The notes under the pieces are model-generated. The model was not told where the DNA came from. It ran no database searches and saw only the letters and a list, made by a program, of their open reading frames with translations. The position numbers and the translations under genes were made by a program. DNA of 64,000 bases. Origin: Nocardioides sp. YR527 (GTDB lineage Bacteria > Actinomycetota > Actinomycetes > Propionibacteriales > Nocardioidaceae). The stretch is from NCBI RefSeq assembly GCF_900101045.1, contig NZ_FNFN01000013.1, positions 39,581-103,580 of the forward strand. Direction: 5' to 3'. Positions 41,294 through 49,582 of this stretch are shown here, piece by piece (position 1 is the first letter of the stretch; each line of letters opens with the position of its first letter).

Positions 41294-41312
41294 GCAACCC
41301 ACGTGGACGCTC
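41294..41312 (+). promoter_or_regulatory. Candidate sigma-dependent promoter motif, copy 2
   Basis: GCAACC-N9-GCTC at the same distance from the second sigE-family gene as copy 1 is from the first. It starts 9 bp after the stop of the preceding sensor gene. Confidence 0.4.
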
Positions 41313-41380
41313 GCACGTATCAATCCGCGACACTGACGCTCCTGCAAGGGTCGGGGAAAGCCAGCCGGGGAGGCAAGACG

Positions 41381-41881
41381 ATGGACGAGGACGAGTTCGA
41401 CGCGCTGTACAACGCGTCCTACCGCCGCTTGTGTGCTCAGCTGTACGCCATGATCGGCGACTTCGACGAGGCCGCGGAGTGCGTGCAGGAGGCCTTCGCC
41501 CGCGCCTGGGCGCACCGGCGCAAGATGTCCTCGGTCGACTACCCCGAAGCCTGGGTCCGCACCACCGCCTACCGCCTCGCGGTGGGCCGCTGGCGCCGGA
41601 AGAAGTACGCCTCGCGGGCCGCGGACCGAGCTGTCGGCGCTCGCACGGAGATGCCCGCGGTCGACGAGTCCCACGTGGCTCTCGTCGCAGCGCTGAAGAA
41701 GCTCCCCGAGGCTCAGCGTCAGGCGATCGTCCTGCACCACATCGCCGATCTGCCCGTCCATCAGGTGGCCGCCGAGGTCGGCGCCCCGACCGGCACGATC
41801 AAGGCCCGCCTGGCTCGAGGACGAGCAGCGCTCGCCGAACTGCTCGCCGAGGACCCCGGCGCCGTCTGGAAGGAGGCCTGA
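41381..41881 (+). CDS. SigE-family ECF RNA polymerase sigma factor, copy 2
   Basis: This 166-residue paralogue of the sigma factor at 39259 shares most residues (FYNASYRR becomes LYNASYRRLCAQLYAMIGD). Region 4 reads LPEAQRQAIVLHHIADLPVH and APTGTIKARLARGRAAL. A 75-nt tract (41522-41596) is identical to 39400-39474 at DNA level. ATG 41381 has CCGGGGAGG upstream; the longer frame is a shadow of the preceding gene. One base separates its stop from the next sensor gene. Confidence 0.92.
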   Translation: MDEDEFDALYNASYRRLCAQLYAMIGDFDEAAECVQEAFARAWAHRRKMSSVDYPEAWVRTTAYRLAVGRWRRKKYASRAADRAVGARTEMPAVDESHVALVAALKKLPEAQRQAIVLHHIADLPVHQVAAEVGAPTGTIKARLARGRAALAELLAEDPGAVWKEA

Positions 41882-41882
41882 G

Positions 41883-43385
41883 ATGAGTGACCCGATCTCG
41901 CGTCTGGACCAGTTCCGCGCCGACGCCCCCGGAGCGCCGATGAGCTCCGCGGCCGAGGCACGGAGCCGAGGTGACCAGATCCGGCGCCGCCGTCGTGCCG
42001 TCGTGACCGCCGGCGTCGCGGCCATGGCCGCCGTCGTCGCCGGGCCGGTCATCTTTCTCTCCACCGGGCTCGGCGACACGGGCATCGACCCCGCACCGGC
42101 CACGAGCGACAGCGTCACCGCGTCCGGCCCTTCGGCCTCTGCATCGGCGTCCGACCTCAGCCGGACCAACCTGCCGACCGAGGACGACCTCGTCGCCGAC
42201 GATCCCTATCCGGCGTGGGTCCAGGAGCAGACCTACGACGGCGACGGCACCGACACCTACAACGACTGCCTCACCGAGTCGCTGGGCGATGCGGGCGCGC
42301 AGGCGACGTTCCGCCGCGACTTCGTCGCGAAGCCCGGGGAGGAGTACGCCGACGCCGCCGGCACGCTGAACGCCGTTGTCGCCGAGTTCAGCTCGGCCGA
42401 GGAGGCCGAGAAGGTGAGTGTCGACCTCTCCGACGCCGCGATCTCGTGCCCCGGCGTGGACGGAGCAGAGCTGGCCGGCACGCTCCCGGTCGAGGGCGGC
42501 GTCGTCTCGAGCGGCAGCATCGACGTGGTGACGTACCAGCCCGACGACCCCGAGATGAACGCGGTCTGGGAGACGGCGACGGCCGTCGTGGCCGCCGAGG
42601 ACCGGGTCCTGGTGATGACCCGGAAGCGTGGCGTCCAGGACTATGTCTCACCCACCACCTTGCAGACCTCCGCCGTCAACGCCGCCTACCGGATGGTCGG
42701 CGCCACGCCTCCAGGCGAGCCGTCCGCCGACCCGACCGAGACAGGGTCGCCCGCGGCGGACGGTCTCAGCGCCGCCAACCTGATCGACGGCAGCACCCTC
42801 CCCCCGCTCGACCGCTTCGAGAGCGCGCTCGGCTGGAACCAGTACACGCCCACACCCGACGTGCCGACCTTGGCCTGTCAGAAGGAATGGCTCTCCTCGC
42901 TCGGCGCCTCTGCGAAGGTCGCCTCCGACTACCGCTGGGACACCGACCGCGCCATGGTCGGCCAGGTGCACGTCGCGGTGCTGGACTTCCCCGATGAGAA
43001 CGCCGCCGGCGCTGCGTACAACGAGATCATGGAGTGGATGGAGGTCTGCCCGGCCAACGAGCTCGGCGTCGACCCGACCGTCACCTCGCTGCCCACGGAT
43101 GTCAGCGACGACCTCGACGCCGGGCCGAAGCGCGCGGCCCGCTCACAGGCGACCTACCCGGGCCTGGACGGCGGCGACAGCATGTGGTTCGAGACCGAGC
43201 TGGTCGCGGAGTACGAGACCCGGCTCGTCCTGGTCGGCTACGCCGAGCTCGCCGGCCCGTGCCCGCCGAGCACGGGCGACAAGGACGACCCGTGCTACCA
43301 GCCCGACCAGCCGGACTCGTGGCCCGACCGGATCCTCGCGATCGAGAAGGCGGCGGTCACCGCCGGGATCAGCGACCTGCGCTGA
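41883..43385 (+). CDS. Membrane-anchored sensor/anti-sigma candidate, copy 2
   Basis: This 500-residue protein has the same plan as the sensor at 39765: cytoplasmic SDPISRLDQFRAD, a transmembrane helix at about 40-60, a Ser/Ala linker and two extracytoplasmic repeats. The first repeat is close to copy 1 (VVAEFSSAEEAEKV, TYQPDDPEMNAVWE). The second (from LSAANLIDGSTLPP, with cysteines in LACQKEW and EVCPANE) has diverged strongly. Such a pattern suggests different ligands after duplication. It probably controls the sigma factor just upstream. Confidence 0.82.
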   Translation: MSDPISRLDQFRADAPGAPMSSAAEARSRGDQIRRRRRAVVTAGVAAMAAVVAGPVIFLSTGLGDTGIDPAPATSDSVTASGPSASASASDLSRTNLPTEDDLVADDPYPAWVQEQTYDGDGTDTYNDCLTESLGDAGAQATFRRDFVAKPGEEYADAAGTLNAVVAEFSSAEEAEKVSVDLSDAAISCPGVDGAELAGTLPVEGGVVSSGSIDVVTYQPDDPEMNAVWETATAVVAAEDRVLVMTRKRGVQDYVSPTTLQTSAVNAAYRMVGATPPGEPSADPTETGSPAADGLSAANLIDGSTLPPLDRFESALGWNQYTPTPDVPTLACQKEWLSSLGASAKVASDYRWDTDRAMVGQVHVAVLDFPDENAAGAAYNEIMEWMEVCPANELGVDPTVTSLPTDVSDDLDAGPKRAARSQATYPGLDGGDSMWFETELVAEYETRLVLVGYAELAGPCPPSTGDKDDPCYQPDQPDSWPDRILAIEKAAVTAGISDLR

Positions 43386-43502
43386 CAGCAGGCCGGAGGG
43401 AGACTCCTGTCACAACGCGCCGAGACCGGGAAGACACCTGACGATCGGGACGTTCGGGCAGATCAGAGCCCCGAACCTTACCGATCCTGGAGAAGCCTTC
43501 TC

Positions 43503-44879
43503 GTGTCCACCGCACCCACCACCCGACGACGGCTGAAGCTTCCGTCCTTCTCGGTCCAGATCATTCTCGGCCTCGTCCTCGGCGTCGCCCTCGGTGCCAT
43601 CGCGCGAGCGATCGGCCCCGGGGCAGGCGAGGAGGCCAACTGGCTGACGACGACCCTCGCCACGATCGGTGGCTCGTTCGTCTCGTTGCTCAAGGCCGTC
43701 GTCGTACCGCTGATCTTCACCGCCATCATCGCCTCGATCGCCAACCTGCGTACGGTCAGCAACGCGGCCCGGCTCGCTGGCCAGACGCTGCTGTGGTTCG
43801 CCATCACCGCGGCGATCTCGGTCGCCATCGGCATCGGCCTCGGGCTGCTCTTCCGGCCCGGCAGCAACACCGCGGTCAGCACCGCCGATGCGGCCGAGGC
43901 CGGCGCGTCCGCCTCGTGGCTCGACTTCCTCCAGGGCCTGATCCCCGGCAACTTCCTCGGCCTCGAGGCGTCGACCAGCGTCGAGCAGGTCGGCGGGAGC
44001 CCGCTCGCGGAGACCGCACTGAGCTTCAACGTCCTCCAGGTGCTCGTGGTCGCCCTCGCGATCGGCATCGCGGCGCTCAAGACCGGCGAGAAGGCCGAGC
44101 CGTTCCTCGCCTTCAACCGCTCCTTCCTCGCCATCGTGCAGAAGGTGCTGTGGTGGATCATCCGGCTGGCGCCGATCGGCACCCTCGGCCTGATCGGCAA
44201 CGCGGTCGCGTCCTACGGCTGGGACTCGCTGAGCTCCCTGGCCTGGTTCGCGGTGGCCGTCTACGTCGGCCTGGCACTGGTCCTGTTCGTCGTCTACCCG
44301 GTGCTGCTGCGAGTCAACGGCCTCAACCCGCTGGCGTACTTCCGCGGTGCCTGGCCGGCGATCCAGCTCGCCTTCGTCTCGCGCTCCTCGGTGGGCACCA
44401 TGCCGGTGACCGAGCAGGTGACGGTCAAGAACCTCGGCGTCCCCCAGGAGTACGCCTCGTTCGCCGTCCCGCTGGGCTCGACCACCAAGATGGACGGCTG
44501 CGCGTCGATCTACCCGGCGATCTCGGCGATCTTCGTCGCCCAGATCTTCGGGATCGACCTGGGCATCACCGACTACCTGCTGATCGCCTTCGTCTCGGTC
44601 GTCGGCTCGGCCGCCACCGCCGGCCTCACCGGCGCCGTCGTGATGCTGACCCTCACGCTCTCGACCCTCGGCCTGCCGCTGGCCGGCGTCGGCCTGCTGC
44701 TCGCGATCGACCCGATCCTCGACATGGGACGCACCGCGGTCAACGTCGCCGGACAGGCGCTCGTGCCGACCATCGTGGCCAAGCGCGAGGGCATCCTCGA
44801 CGTCGACCGCTACCGCTCCGCCTCCGCGGCCGGGCTGCTGGCCGACGACGAGCCCGTCAAGGAGACGGTCGCGGCCTGA
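43503..44879 (+). CDS. Dicarboxylate/amino acid:cation symporter (SDF family)
   Basis: This 458-residue secondary transporter of the GltP/DctA family has about eight helices and two re-entrant loops. Diagnostic segments are the serine-rich hairpin FVSRSSVGTMPVT, the cation/substrate motif GSTTKMDGCA (family consensus around NMDG), and the C-terminal DPILDMGRTAVNVAGQ. Likely substrates are C4-dicarboxylates or glutamate/aspartate; the exact one cannot be told. It starts at GTG 43503, with GGAGAAG upstream. It follows the second sensor by 117 bp and ends at a strong hairpin. Confidence 0.93.
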   Translation: MSTAPTTRRRLKLPSFSVQIILGLVLGVALGAIARAIGPGAGEEANWLTTTLATIGGSFVSLLKAVVVPLIFTAIIASIANLRTVSNAARLAGQTLLWFAITAAISVAIGIGLGLLFRPGSNTAVSTADAAEAGASASWLDFLQGLIPGNFLGLEASTSVEQVGGSPLAETALSFNVLQVLVVALAIGIAALKTGEKAEPFLAFNRSFLAIVQKVLWWIIRLAPIGTLGLIGNAVASYGWDSLSSLAWFAVAVYVGLALVLFVVYPVLLRVNGLNPLAYFRGAWPAIQLAFVSRSSVGTMPVTEQVTVKNLGVPQEYASFAVPLGSTTKMDGCASIYPAISAIFVAQIFGIDLGITDYLLIAFVSVVGSAATAGLTGAVVMLTLTLSTLGLPLAGVGLLLAIDPILDMGRTAVNVAGQALVPTIVAKREGILDVDRYRSASAAGLLADDEPVKETVAA

Positions 44880-44903
44880 CGTCTCCTGGACGTACGCGAT
44901 CGA

Positions 44904-44935
44904 GCGCCCCGGCAGCCACCTGGCTGCCGGGGCGC
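44904..44935. terminator. Bidirectional hairpin terminator
   Basis: A 15-bp perfect stem (arm GCGCCCCGGCAGCCA) around CC sits between the convergent symporter and FMN reductase genes. Confidence 0.85.
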
Positions 44936-44942
44936 CGCCGTC

Positions 44943-45539
44943 TCACCCGGGGTACGGCGCGTCGCCGCGCGCAGCCCGCAACGCCTCGGCCCACCAGGTG
45001 AGCTGCGCGAGCATGCCCTTGGCGTAGACGGCCGACTCCGGGTCGTTGGGTCGACCGTTCTCGTCGAGGTGCTCCCAGTAGCGCGAGAAGGCGAGGCGGG
45101 CCTGGAGCGGGTGGGCGTGCAACTCGGTGAGCACGTTCTCCAGGTGCAGGGCGGCATGGCGGCCCCCGCTGTCGCCGCCGTAGGAGACCAGCGCGACCGG
45201 CTTGGCCTGCCACTGGGTGAAGTGCCAGTCCAGCGCCGACTTCAACGAGGCCGGGTAGCTGTGGTTGTACTCCGGAGTGACGATGATGAAGCCCTCGGCC
45301 GCGGCGAGGGCGTCGGTCAGGTCCGCCTGGCCCTCGGGTCGCGGGTAGTCGTCACCGGCCGCCTTCGGCGACTCGGCCGGCAGGGACAACGGGATCTCAT
45401 GGTCGGCCAGATCGATCAGCTCGACCTGGAGACCGCCGTACGCCTCGGCCTGTTCGGCCATCCAGGAGCCGAAGATCGGGCCACCGCGACCTTCCCGGAC
45501 GCTGGCGAGGATGACTGCGATACGTAGTGGTTGGGTCAT
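44943..45539 (-). CDS. NAD(P)H-dependent FMN reductase family oxidoreductase
   Basis: This 198-residue flavodoxin-fold protein has IAVILASVREGRGG (phosphate/FMN loop), the signature VTPEYNHSYPASLKSALDW, and VSYGGDSGGRHAA. The family reduces flavins, quinones or azo compounds with NAD(P)H; the substrate is not apparent. ATG 45539 was chosen because the longer frame runs into the divergent regulator gene. It is divergent from an XRE-type regulator, which probably controls it. Confidence 0.9.
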   Translation of the reverse strand: MTQPLRIAVILASVREGRGGPIFGSWMAEQAEAYGGLQVELIDLADHEIPLSLPAESPKAAGDDYPRPEGQADLTDALAAAEGFIIVTPEYNHSYPASLKSALDWHFTQWQAKPVALVSYGGDSGGRHAALHLENVLTELHAHPLQARLAFSRYWEHLDENGRPNDPESAVYAKGMLAQLTWWAEALRAARGDAPYPG

Positions 45540-45641
45540 GCCATCCAGATTCACGCTGATCAACGAGCGGCGGGAGACCGAGCCGAGGCTGGCCCCAGCA
45601 GGGCCACGATGACCGCCCGGCCGGACCGTAGGGTTGGTGAC

Positions 45642-46478
45642 ATGCCAGCCAACGCGGGAGCCCTCGGCTCGTTCATCCGGGACCGCCGCGACCGGACCAC
45701 GCCCGAGAGCGTCGGTCTCCCGGAGGGCGTACGCCGCCGGGCCCCGGGTCTGCGGCGCTCCGAGCTGGCCACGCTGGCCGGGATCAGCGTGGAATACCTG
45801 GTCCGGATCGAGCAGGGCCGCGATCGCCACCCCTCACCGCAGGTCCTGCGGGCCATCGGTGACGCGCTCGGCTTCGACGCTGCCGCTCACGAGCACCTGC
45901 GCACCCTCGCGATGGCCTCCGGCGGCCAGTGCCTGGGCCCGTTCTCCTCCGGTCGTGACGTACGCCCGGGCGCACGCGCCCTGGTGGAGCAGTTCGAGCC
46001 GGGCGTCGCCGTGCTCACCAACCGGCTCGGCGACCTGCTCGCCCACACCTCCACGTTCGACCTGCTCGCCCGGCCCCTCGGCATGCTCGACCACGCGGAG
46101 CCCAATCTGACCGCGTACGCCTTCCTCCACCCGCGCGCCCACGAGGCGTTCCCCGCCTGGGCGCGGGTCGCCGACGACCTGGTCGCCAACCTCTACCGCG
46201 GTCCCAACCCGGTCGCCTCGCGAACGATGATCGAGGCGATGTCGGAGCAGGCGGGGCAGGAGTTCACCGACCGGCTGAACCGCCACGACCAGCCGCACGG
46301 CGGCGTGTGGCGCTGGCGCCATCCCGACGCCGGCGAGCTGCGCTTCGAGGTCGAGGAGCTGGAGCTCCCTGCCGCCGACAACCAGCAGATCCTGGTGCTG
46401 ATGCCGGCCGATACGGCGACCGCCGAGTCGCTCGACGCGATGCGGCGCCACCGCGCCGGTGCCCTGCGCGCGGTCTGA
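45642..46478 (+). CDS. XRE-family regulator with MmyB-like ligand-binding domain
   Basis: This 278-residue regulator has an N-terminal helix-turn-helix (LGSFIRDRRDRTTPE, RRSELATLAGISVEYLVRIE, then QGRDRHPSPQVLRAIGDAL). A C-terminal MmyB/MLTR ligand-binding domain follows from about residue 105, including VLTNRLGDLLAHTSTFDLLA and a final ADTATAESLDAMR. These regulators usually act on a divergent oxidoreductase gene, which fits the FMN reductase here. ATG 45642 has TAGGG upstream. It ends 2 bp from the convergent LysM gene. Confidence 0.92.
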   Translation: MPANAGALGSFIRDRRDRTTPESVGLPEGVRRRAPGLRRSELATLAGISVEYLVRIEQGRDRHPSPQVLRAIGDALGFDAAAHEHLRTLAMASGGQCLGPFSSGRDVRPGARALVEQFEPGVAVLTNRLGDLLAHTSTFDLLARPLGMLDHAEPNLTAYAFLHPRAHEAFPAWARVADDLVANLYRGPNPVASRTMIEAMSEQAGQEFTDRLNRHDQPHGGVWRWRHPDAGELRFEVEELELPAADNQQILVLMPADTATAESLDAMRRHRAGALRAV

Positions 46479-46480
46479 GG

Positions 46481-47284
46481 TCAGCTCGGCGGGATGTAGA
46501 GCTTGAAGCCCGCAGGCAGCTTGTCGGGTGCCCTGTGGCCGTTGTAGATCCGCAGCTCTTCCTCGGTGATGCGGAACTTCTTGGCGACGCTCGCGTAGGT
46601 GTCGCCGGCGACGGTCGTGTAGACCGTCTCCCCGGTGCCGGGCTCGGGTTTCGGCTTGGGCTTCGGCTTGGCGGGCTTGGCCGGGATCTCGATCGTCGTG
46701 CCGGCGAGCAGCTTGGTCGGGTCCGCGTAGCCGTTGTGCTTCATCAGCGCGTCCGCGGTGACGCCGAACTTCTTGCCGATGCTGACGAAGGTGTCACCGG
46801 CGACGACCTTGTACTTCTTCAGCTTCGGCTTCGCCTCGGGGATCTTGATCTTGCTCCCCGCCAGCAGCTTGGTGGGATCCTCGTAGCCGTTGTAGGCCAT
46901 CAGCTCGCCCGCCTCGACGCCGAACTTCTTAGCGATGCCGGAGAAGGTGTCACCGGGCACCACCAGGTAGGTCTTCTCGGCCGGCTTCGCGGGCGGGCTC
47001 ACCACGAGCTCGGCGCCCGCCCGGATCTTGGCGGGGTCGGCGATCTTGTTCCAGGTCGCCAGGTCGGTGACCGTGACGCCGTACTTCCCGGCGATCCCGG
47101 AGAGCGTCTCACCCGGCTGGACGGTGTGGGTCTTCCGCTCCGCCTGTGCCTGATCCACGCTCTGGTGCGAGCTTTGGGTCGGTGCCGCCACTGCCGCGGC
47201 CGACCCGGTGATCGACGTTCCGACCGAGGCTGAAACAGCCATAACGACCGCACCCGAGATCAAACGCGTCATTCTCTTGGCCAT
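46481..47284 (-). CDS. Secreted protein with four LysM domains
   Basis: This 267-residue protein has a signal peptide (MAKRMTRLISGAVVMAVSAS, cleavage after about AVAA) and four LysM repeats. They begin THTVQPGETLSGIAGKYGV, YLVVPGDTFSGIAKKFGV, YKVVAGDTFVSIGKKFGV and YTTVAGDTYASVAKKFRI. Lys/Pro-rich linkers separate them. No catalytic domain is present, so it probably binds peptidoglycan or related polymers in the cell wall, or acts as an adaptor. ATG 47284 was chosen over a longer frame that lacks a signal-peptide start. Confidence 0.9.
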   Translation of the reverse strand: MAKRMTRLISGAVVMAVSASVGTSITGSAAAVAAPTQSSHQSVDQAQAERKTHTVQPGETLSGIAGKYGVTVTDLATWNKIADPAKIRAGAELVVSPPAKPAEKTYLVVPGDTFSGIAKKFGVEAGELMAYNGYEDPTKLLAGSKIKIPEAKPKLKKYKVVAGDTFVSIGKKFGVTADALMKHNGYADPTKLLAGTTIEIPAKPAKPKPKPKPEPGTGETVYTTVAGDTYASVAKKFRITEEELRIYNGHRAPDKLPAGFKLYIPPS

Positions 47285-47347
47285 AGCCGTCACAGTAATC
47301 CGTTCGGACGCTCGCGCGCGCCCATTCGAACCGATCCCCGAAAACAC

Positions 47348-47382
47348 GACCGCCCCGCGACCATGACGGTCGCGGGGCGGTC
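47348..47382. terminator. Hairpin terminator downstream of sucCD
   Basis: A perfect 15-bp stem (arm GACCGCCCCGCGACC) with loop ATGAC lies about 120 bp beyond the sucD stop, before the LysM gene on the same strand. Confidence 0.75.
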
Positions 47383-47412
47383 AGGATCTGACGTACGTCA
47401 GAGGGACTGCGT

Positions 47413-47461
47413 GGGTTTCGAGACGGACGAGCGAGCCCCGAGCAAGCTCGGGTCTGCGCTC
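47413..47461. repeat. Palindromic repeat-like element between sucD and the LysM gene
   Basis: Begins GGGTTTCGAGACGG and contains a hairpin CCCGAGC-AA-GCTCGGG. It resembles the element inserted in mutB and may be a degenerate member of the same family. Confidence 0.4.
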
Positions 47462-47501
47462 ATCCTCCTCAGCCCTCTCGTCTCACCTGGCCTTCGCAGG
47501 C

Positions 47502-48401
47502 TCAGGCCAGGGACGAGAGGATCTCGCGAGCGAGAGCAGCGGTCTCGGACGGCGTCTTGCCGACCTTGACCCCGGCGGCCTCGAGGGCCTCCTTCTTCGC
47601 CTGCGCGGTGCCGGCGGAGCCGGACACGATCGCGCCGGCGTGACCCATGGTCTTACCCTCCGGCGCGGTGAAGCCGGCGACGTAGCCGACGACAGGCTTG
47701 GAGATGTTCTCCTTGATGTAGGCCGCGGCCCGCTCCTCGGCGTCGCCACCGATCTCACCGATCATGACGATGAGCTTGGTCTCGTCGTCCTTCTCGAACG
47801 CCTCGAGGGCGTCGATGTGGGTGGTGCCGATGATCGGGTCACCGCCGATGCCGATGGCGGTGGAGAAGCCGAAGTCCTTCAGCTCGTACATCATCTGGTA
47901 GGTCAGCGTGCCCGACTTGGAGACGAGACCGACCGGGCCCTTGCCGGTGATGGTGTGCGGGGTGATGCCGGCCAGCGACTCGCCCGGCGTGATGATGCCG
48001 GGGCAGTTCGGGCCGATCATCCGGGTGGCCTTGCCCTGCAGGTAGGACCACACCTCCGCGGTGTCCTGGACCGGGACGCCCTCGGTGATGACCACGATCA
48101 GCGGCATCTCGGCGTCGATGGCCTCGATCGCGGCGTCCTTGGTGAACGCCGGCGGGACGAAGAGCACCGACACGTTGGCGCCGGTCTCCTTCATCGCCTC
48201 CGCGACCGTGCCGAACACCGGGAGCTCCACGTCGGCGCCCTGGGCGTCCTTGTGGGTCACCGTGGTGCCGGCCTTACGGGCGTTGACGCCACCGACGATC
48301 TGGGCGCCCGAGTCGAGCATCAGGGCGGTGTGCTTCGCACCCATGCCGCCGGTGATGCCCTGGACGATGACCTTGCTGTCCTTGTTGAGGTAGATGCTCA
48401 T
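47502..48401 (-). CDS. sucD: Succinyl-CoA synthetase alpha subunit
   Basis: This TCA-cycle subunit (299 aa) binds CoA and carries the phosphorylated histidine. VIVQGITGGMGAKHTALML is the CoA-binding Rossmann start. GPNCPGIITPGE is conserved in the middle. The active-site histidine is in KTMGHAGAIVSG near residue 245. It follows sucC by 17 bp and forms the synthetase with it. Methylmalonyl-CoA mutase elsewhere in the window supplies the same succinyl-CoA pool. Confidence 0.97.
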   Translation of the reverse strand: MSIYLNKDSKVIVQGITGGMGAKHTALMLDSGAQIVGGVNARKAGTTVTHKDAQGADVELPVFGTVAEAMKETGANVSVLFVPPAFTKDAAIEAIDAEMPLIVVITEGVPVQDTAEVWSYLQGKATRMIGPNCPGIITPGESLAGITPHTITGKGPVGLVSKSGTLTYQMMYELKDFGFSTAIGIGGDPIIGTTHIDALEAFEKDDETKLIVMIGEIGGDAEERAAAYIKENISKPVVGYVAGFTAPEGKTMGHAGAIVSGSAGTAQAKKEALEAAGVKVGKTPSETAALAREILSSLA

Positions 48402-48418
48402 GTTTCTCTCTCCCGACC

Positions 48419-49582
48419 TCAGGCGTTGGCCAGCTCGGCGGCCTTGTCGGCGCCGCCGTCCATGGTGTCGACGATGGTGACCAGCGGGTGGTTGGCCTCG
48501 CTGAGGATCTGGCGGCCCAGGTCCACGTTGTTGCCGTCCAGACGCACGACGAGCGGCTTGGTGGCCTCGTTGCCGAGGATGTCCAGCGCGCCGACGATGC
48601 CCTTGGCGACCTCGTCACACGCGGTGATGCCACCGAAGACGTTCACGAACACGGACTTGACCTGCTCGTCGTTCAGGATGACGTCGAGACCGTCGGCCAT
48701 GACCTGCGCGTTGGCGCCGCCACCGATGTCGAGGAAGTTGGCGGGCTTGACGCCGCCGTGGGCCTCACCGGCGTACGCGACGACGTCGAGGGTCGACATG
48801 ACCAGACCCGCGCCGTTGCCGATGATGCCGACCTGGCCGTCGAGCTTGACGTAGTTGAGGCCCTTGTCCTTGGCCTTCGCCTCGAGCGGGTCCTCCTCGT
48901 CACGGATGACGAACTGCTCGTGGTCCTCGTGGCGGATCTCGGAGGCGTTGTCGTCCAGCGACACCTTGCCGTCCAGGGCCTCCAGCTTGTCGCCCTCCAG
49001 GCGAGCCAGCGGGTTGACCTCGACGAGCGTCGCGTCCTCCTCGGTGAACACCGTGTAGAGGCTCTGGATCATCGCGACGGCCTGCTCGAAGACGGGCTCC
49101 GGGAAGCCGCACTCGGTCGCGATCTCGCGCGCCTTGGCCTCGTCGACGCCCTTGCCGGGGTCGATGCCGATCTGCTTCACGGCATCGGGGTTGGTCTTGG
49201 CGACCTCCTCGATCTCCACACCACCCTCGACGGACGCGATGCAGAGGTACTGCCGGTTCGACCGGTCCAGCAGGAAGGAGAAGTAGTACTCCTCCACCGG
49301 CGGGGTCGCCGGCGTGATCAGCACCCGGTTGACCCTCAGGCCCTTGATCTCCATGCCGAGGATGTTCGAGGCGTGCTCGAACGCCTCGTCCGCGGTCTTG
49401 GCCAGCTTGACGCCGCCGGCCTTGCCTCGGCCACCGGCCTTGACCTGCGCCTTGACGACGCAGAAGCCGATCTCCTCGGCGGCCTTCCTGGCTTCCTCAG
49501 CCGTCTCGACGACGACACCTTCGGTCACGGCGACGCCGTGCTTGGCGAAGAGCTTCTTCGCCTGGTACTCCATGAGATCCAC
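48419..49582 (-). CDS. sucC: Succinyl-CoA synthetase beta subunit
   Basis: This nucleotide-binding subunit (387 aa) begins DLMEYQAKKLFAKHGVAV, with an ATP-grasp domain containing KAQVKAGGRGKAGGVKLA. TLVEVNPLARLEGDKLEALD carries metal ligands, and GAGLVMSTLDVVAYAGE and NIFGGI-like VNVFGGITACDEVA follow in the C-terminal CoA-ligase fold. Start is GTG 49582 with AGGTGG four nt upstream. It is the first gene of sucCD and divergent from the M23 peptidase gene. Confidence 0.97.
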   Translation of the reverse strand: MDLMEYQAKKLFAKHGVAVTEGVVVETAEEARKAAEEIGFCVVKAQVKAGGRGKAGGVKLAKTADEAFEHASNILGMEIKGLRVNRVLITPATPPVEEYYFSFLLDRSNRQYLCIASVEGGVEIEEVAKTNPDAVKQIGIDPGKGVDEAKAREIATECGFPEPVFEQAVAMIQSLYTVFTEEDATLVEVNPLARLEGDKLEALDGKVSLDDNASEIRHEDHEQFVIRDEEDPLEAKAKDKGLNYVKLDGQVGIIGNGAGLVMSTLDVVAYAGEAHGGVKPANFLDIGGGANAQVMADGLDVILNDEQVKSVFVNVFGGITACDEVAKGIVGALDILGNEATKPLVVRLDGNNVDLGRQILSEANHPLVTIVDTMDGGADKAAELANA

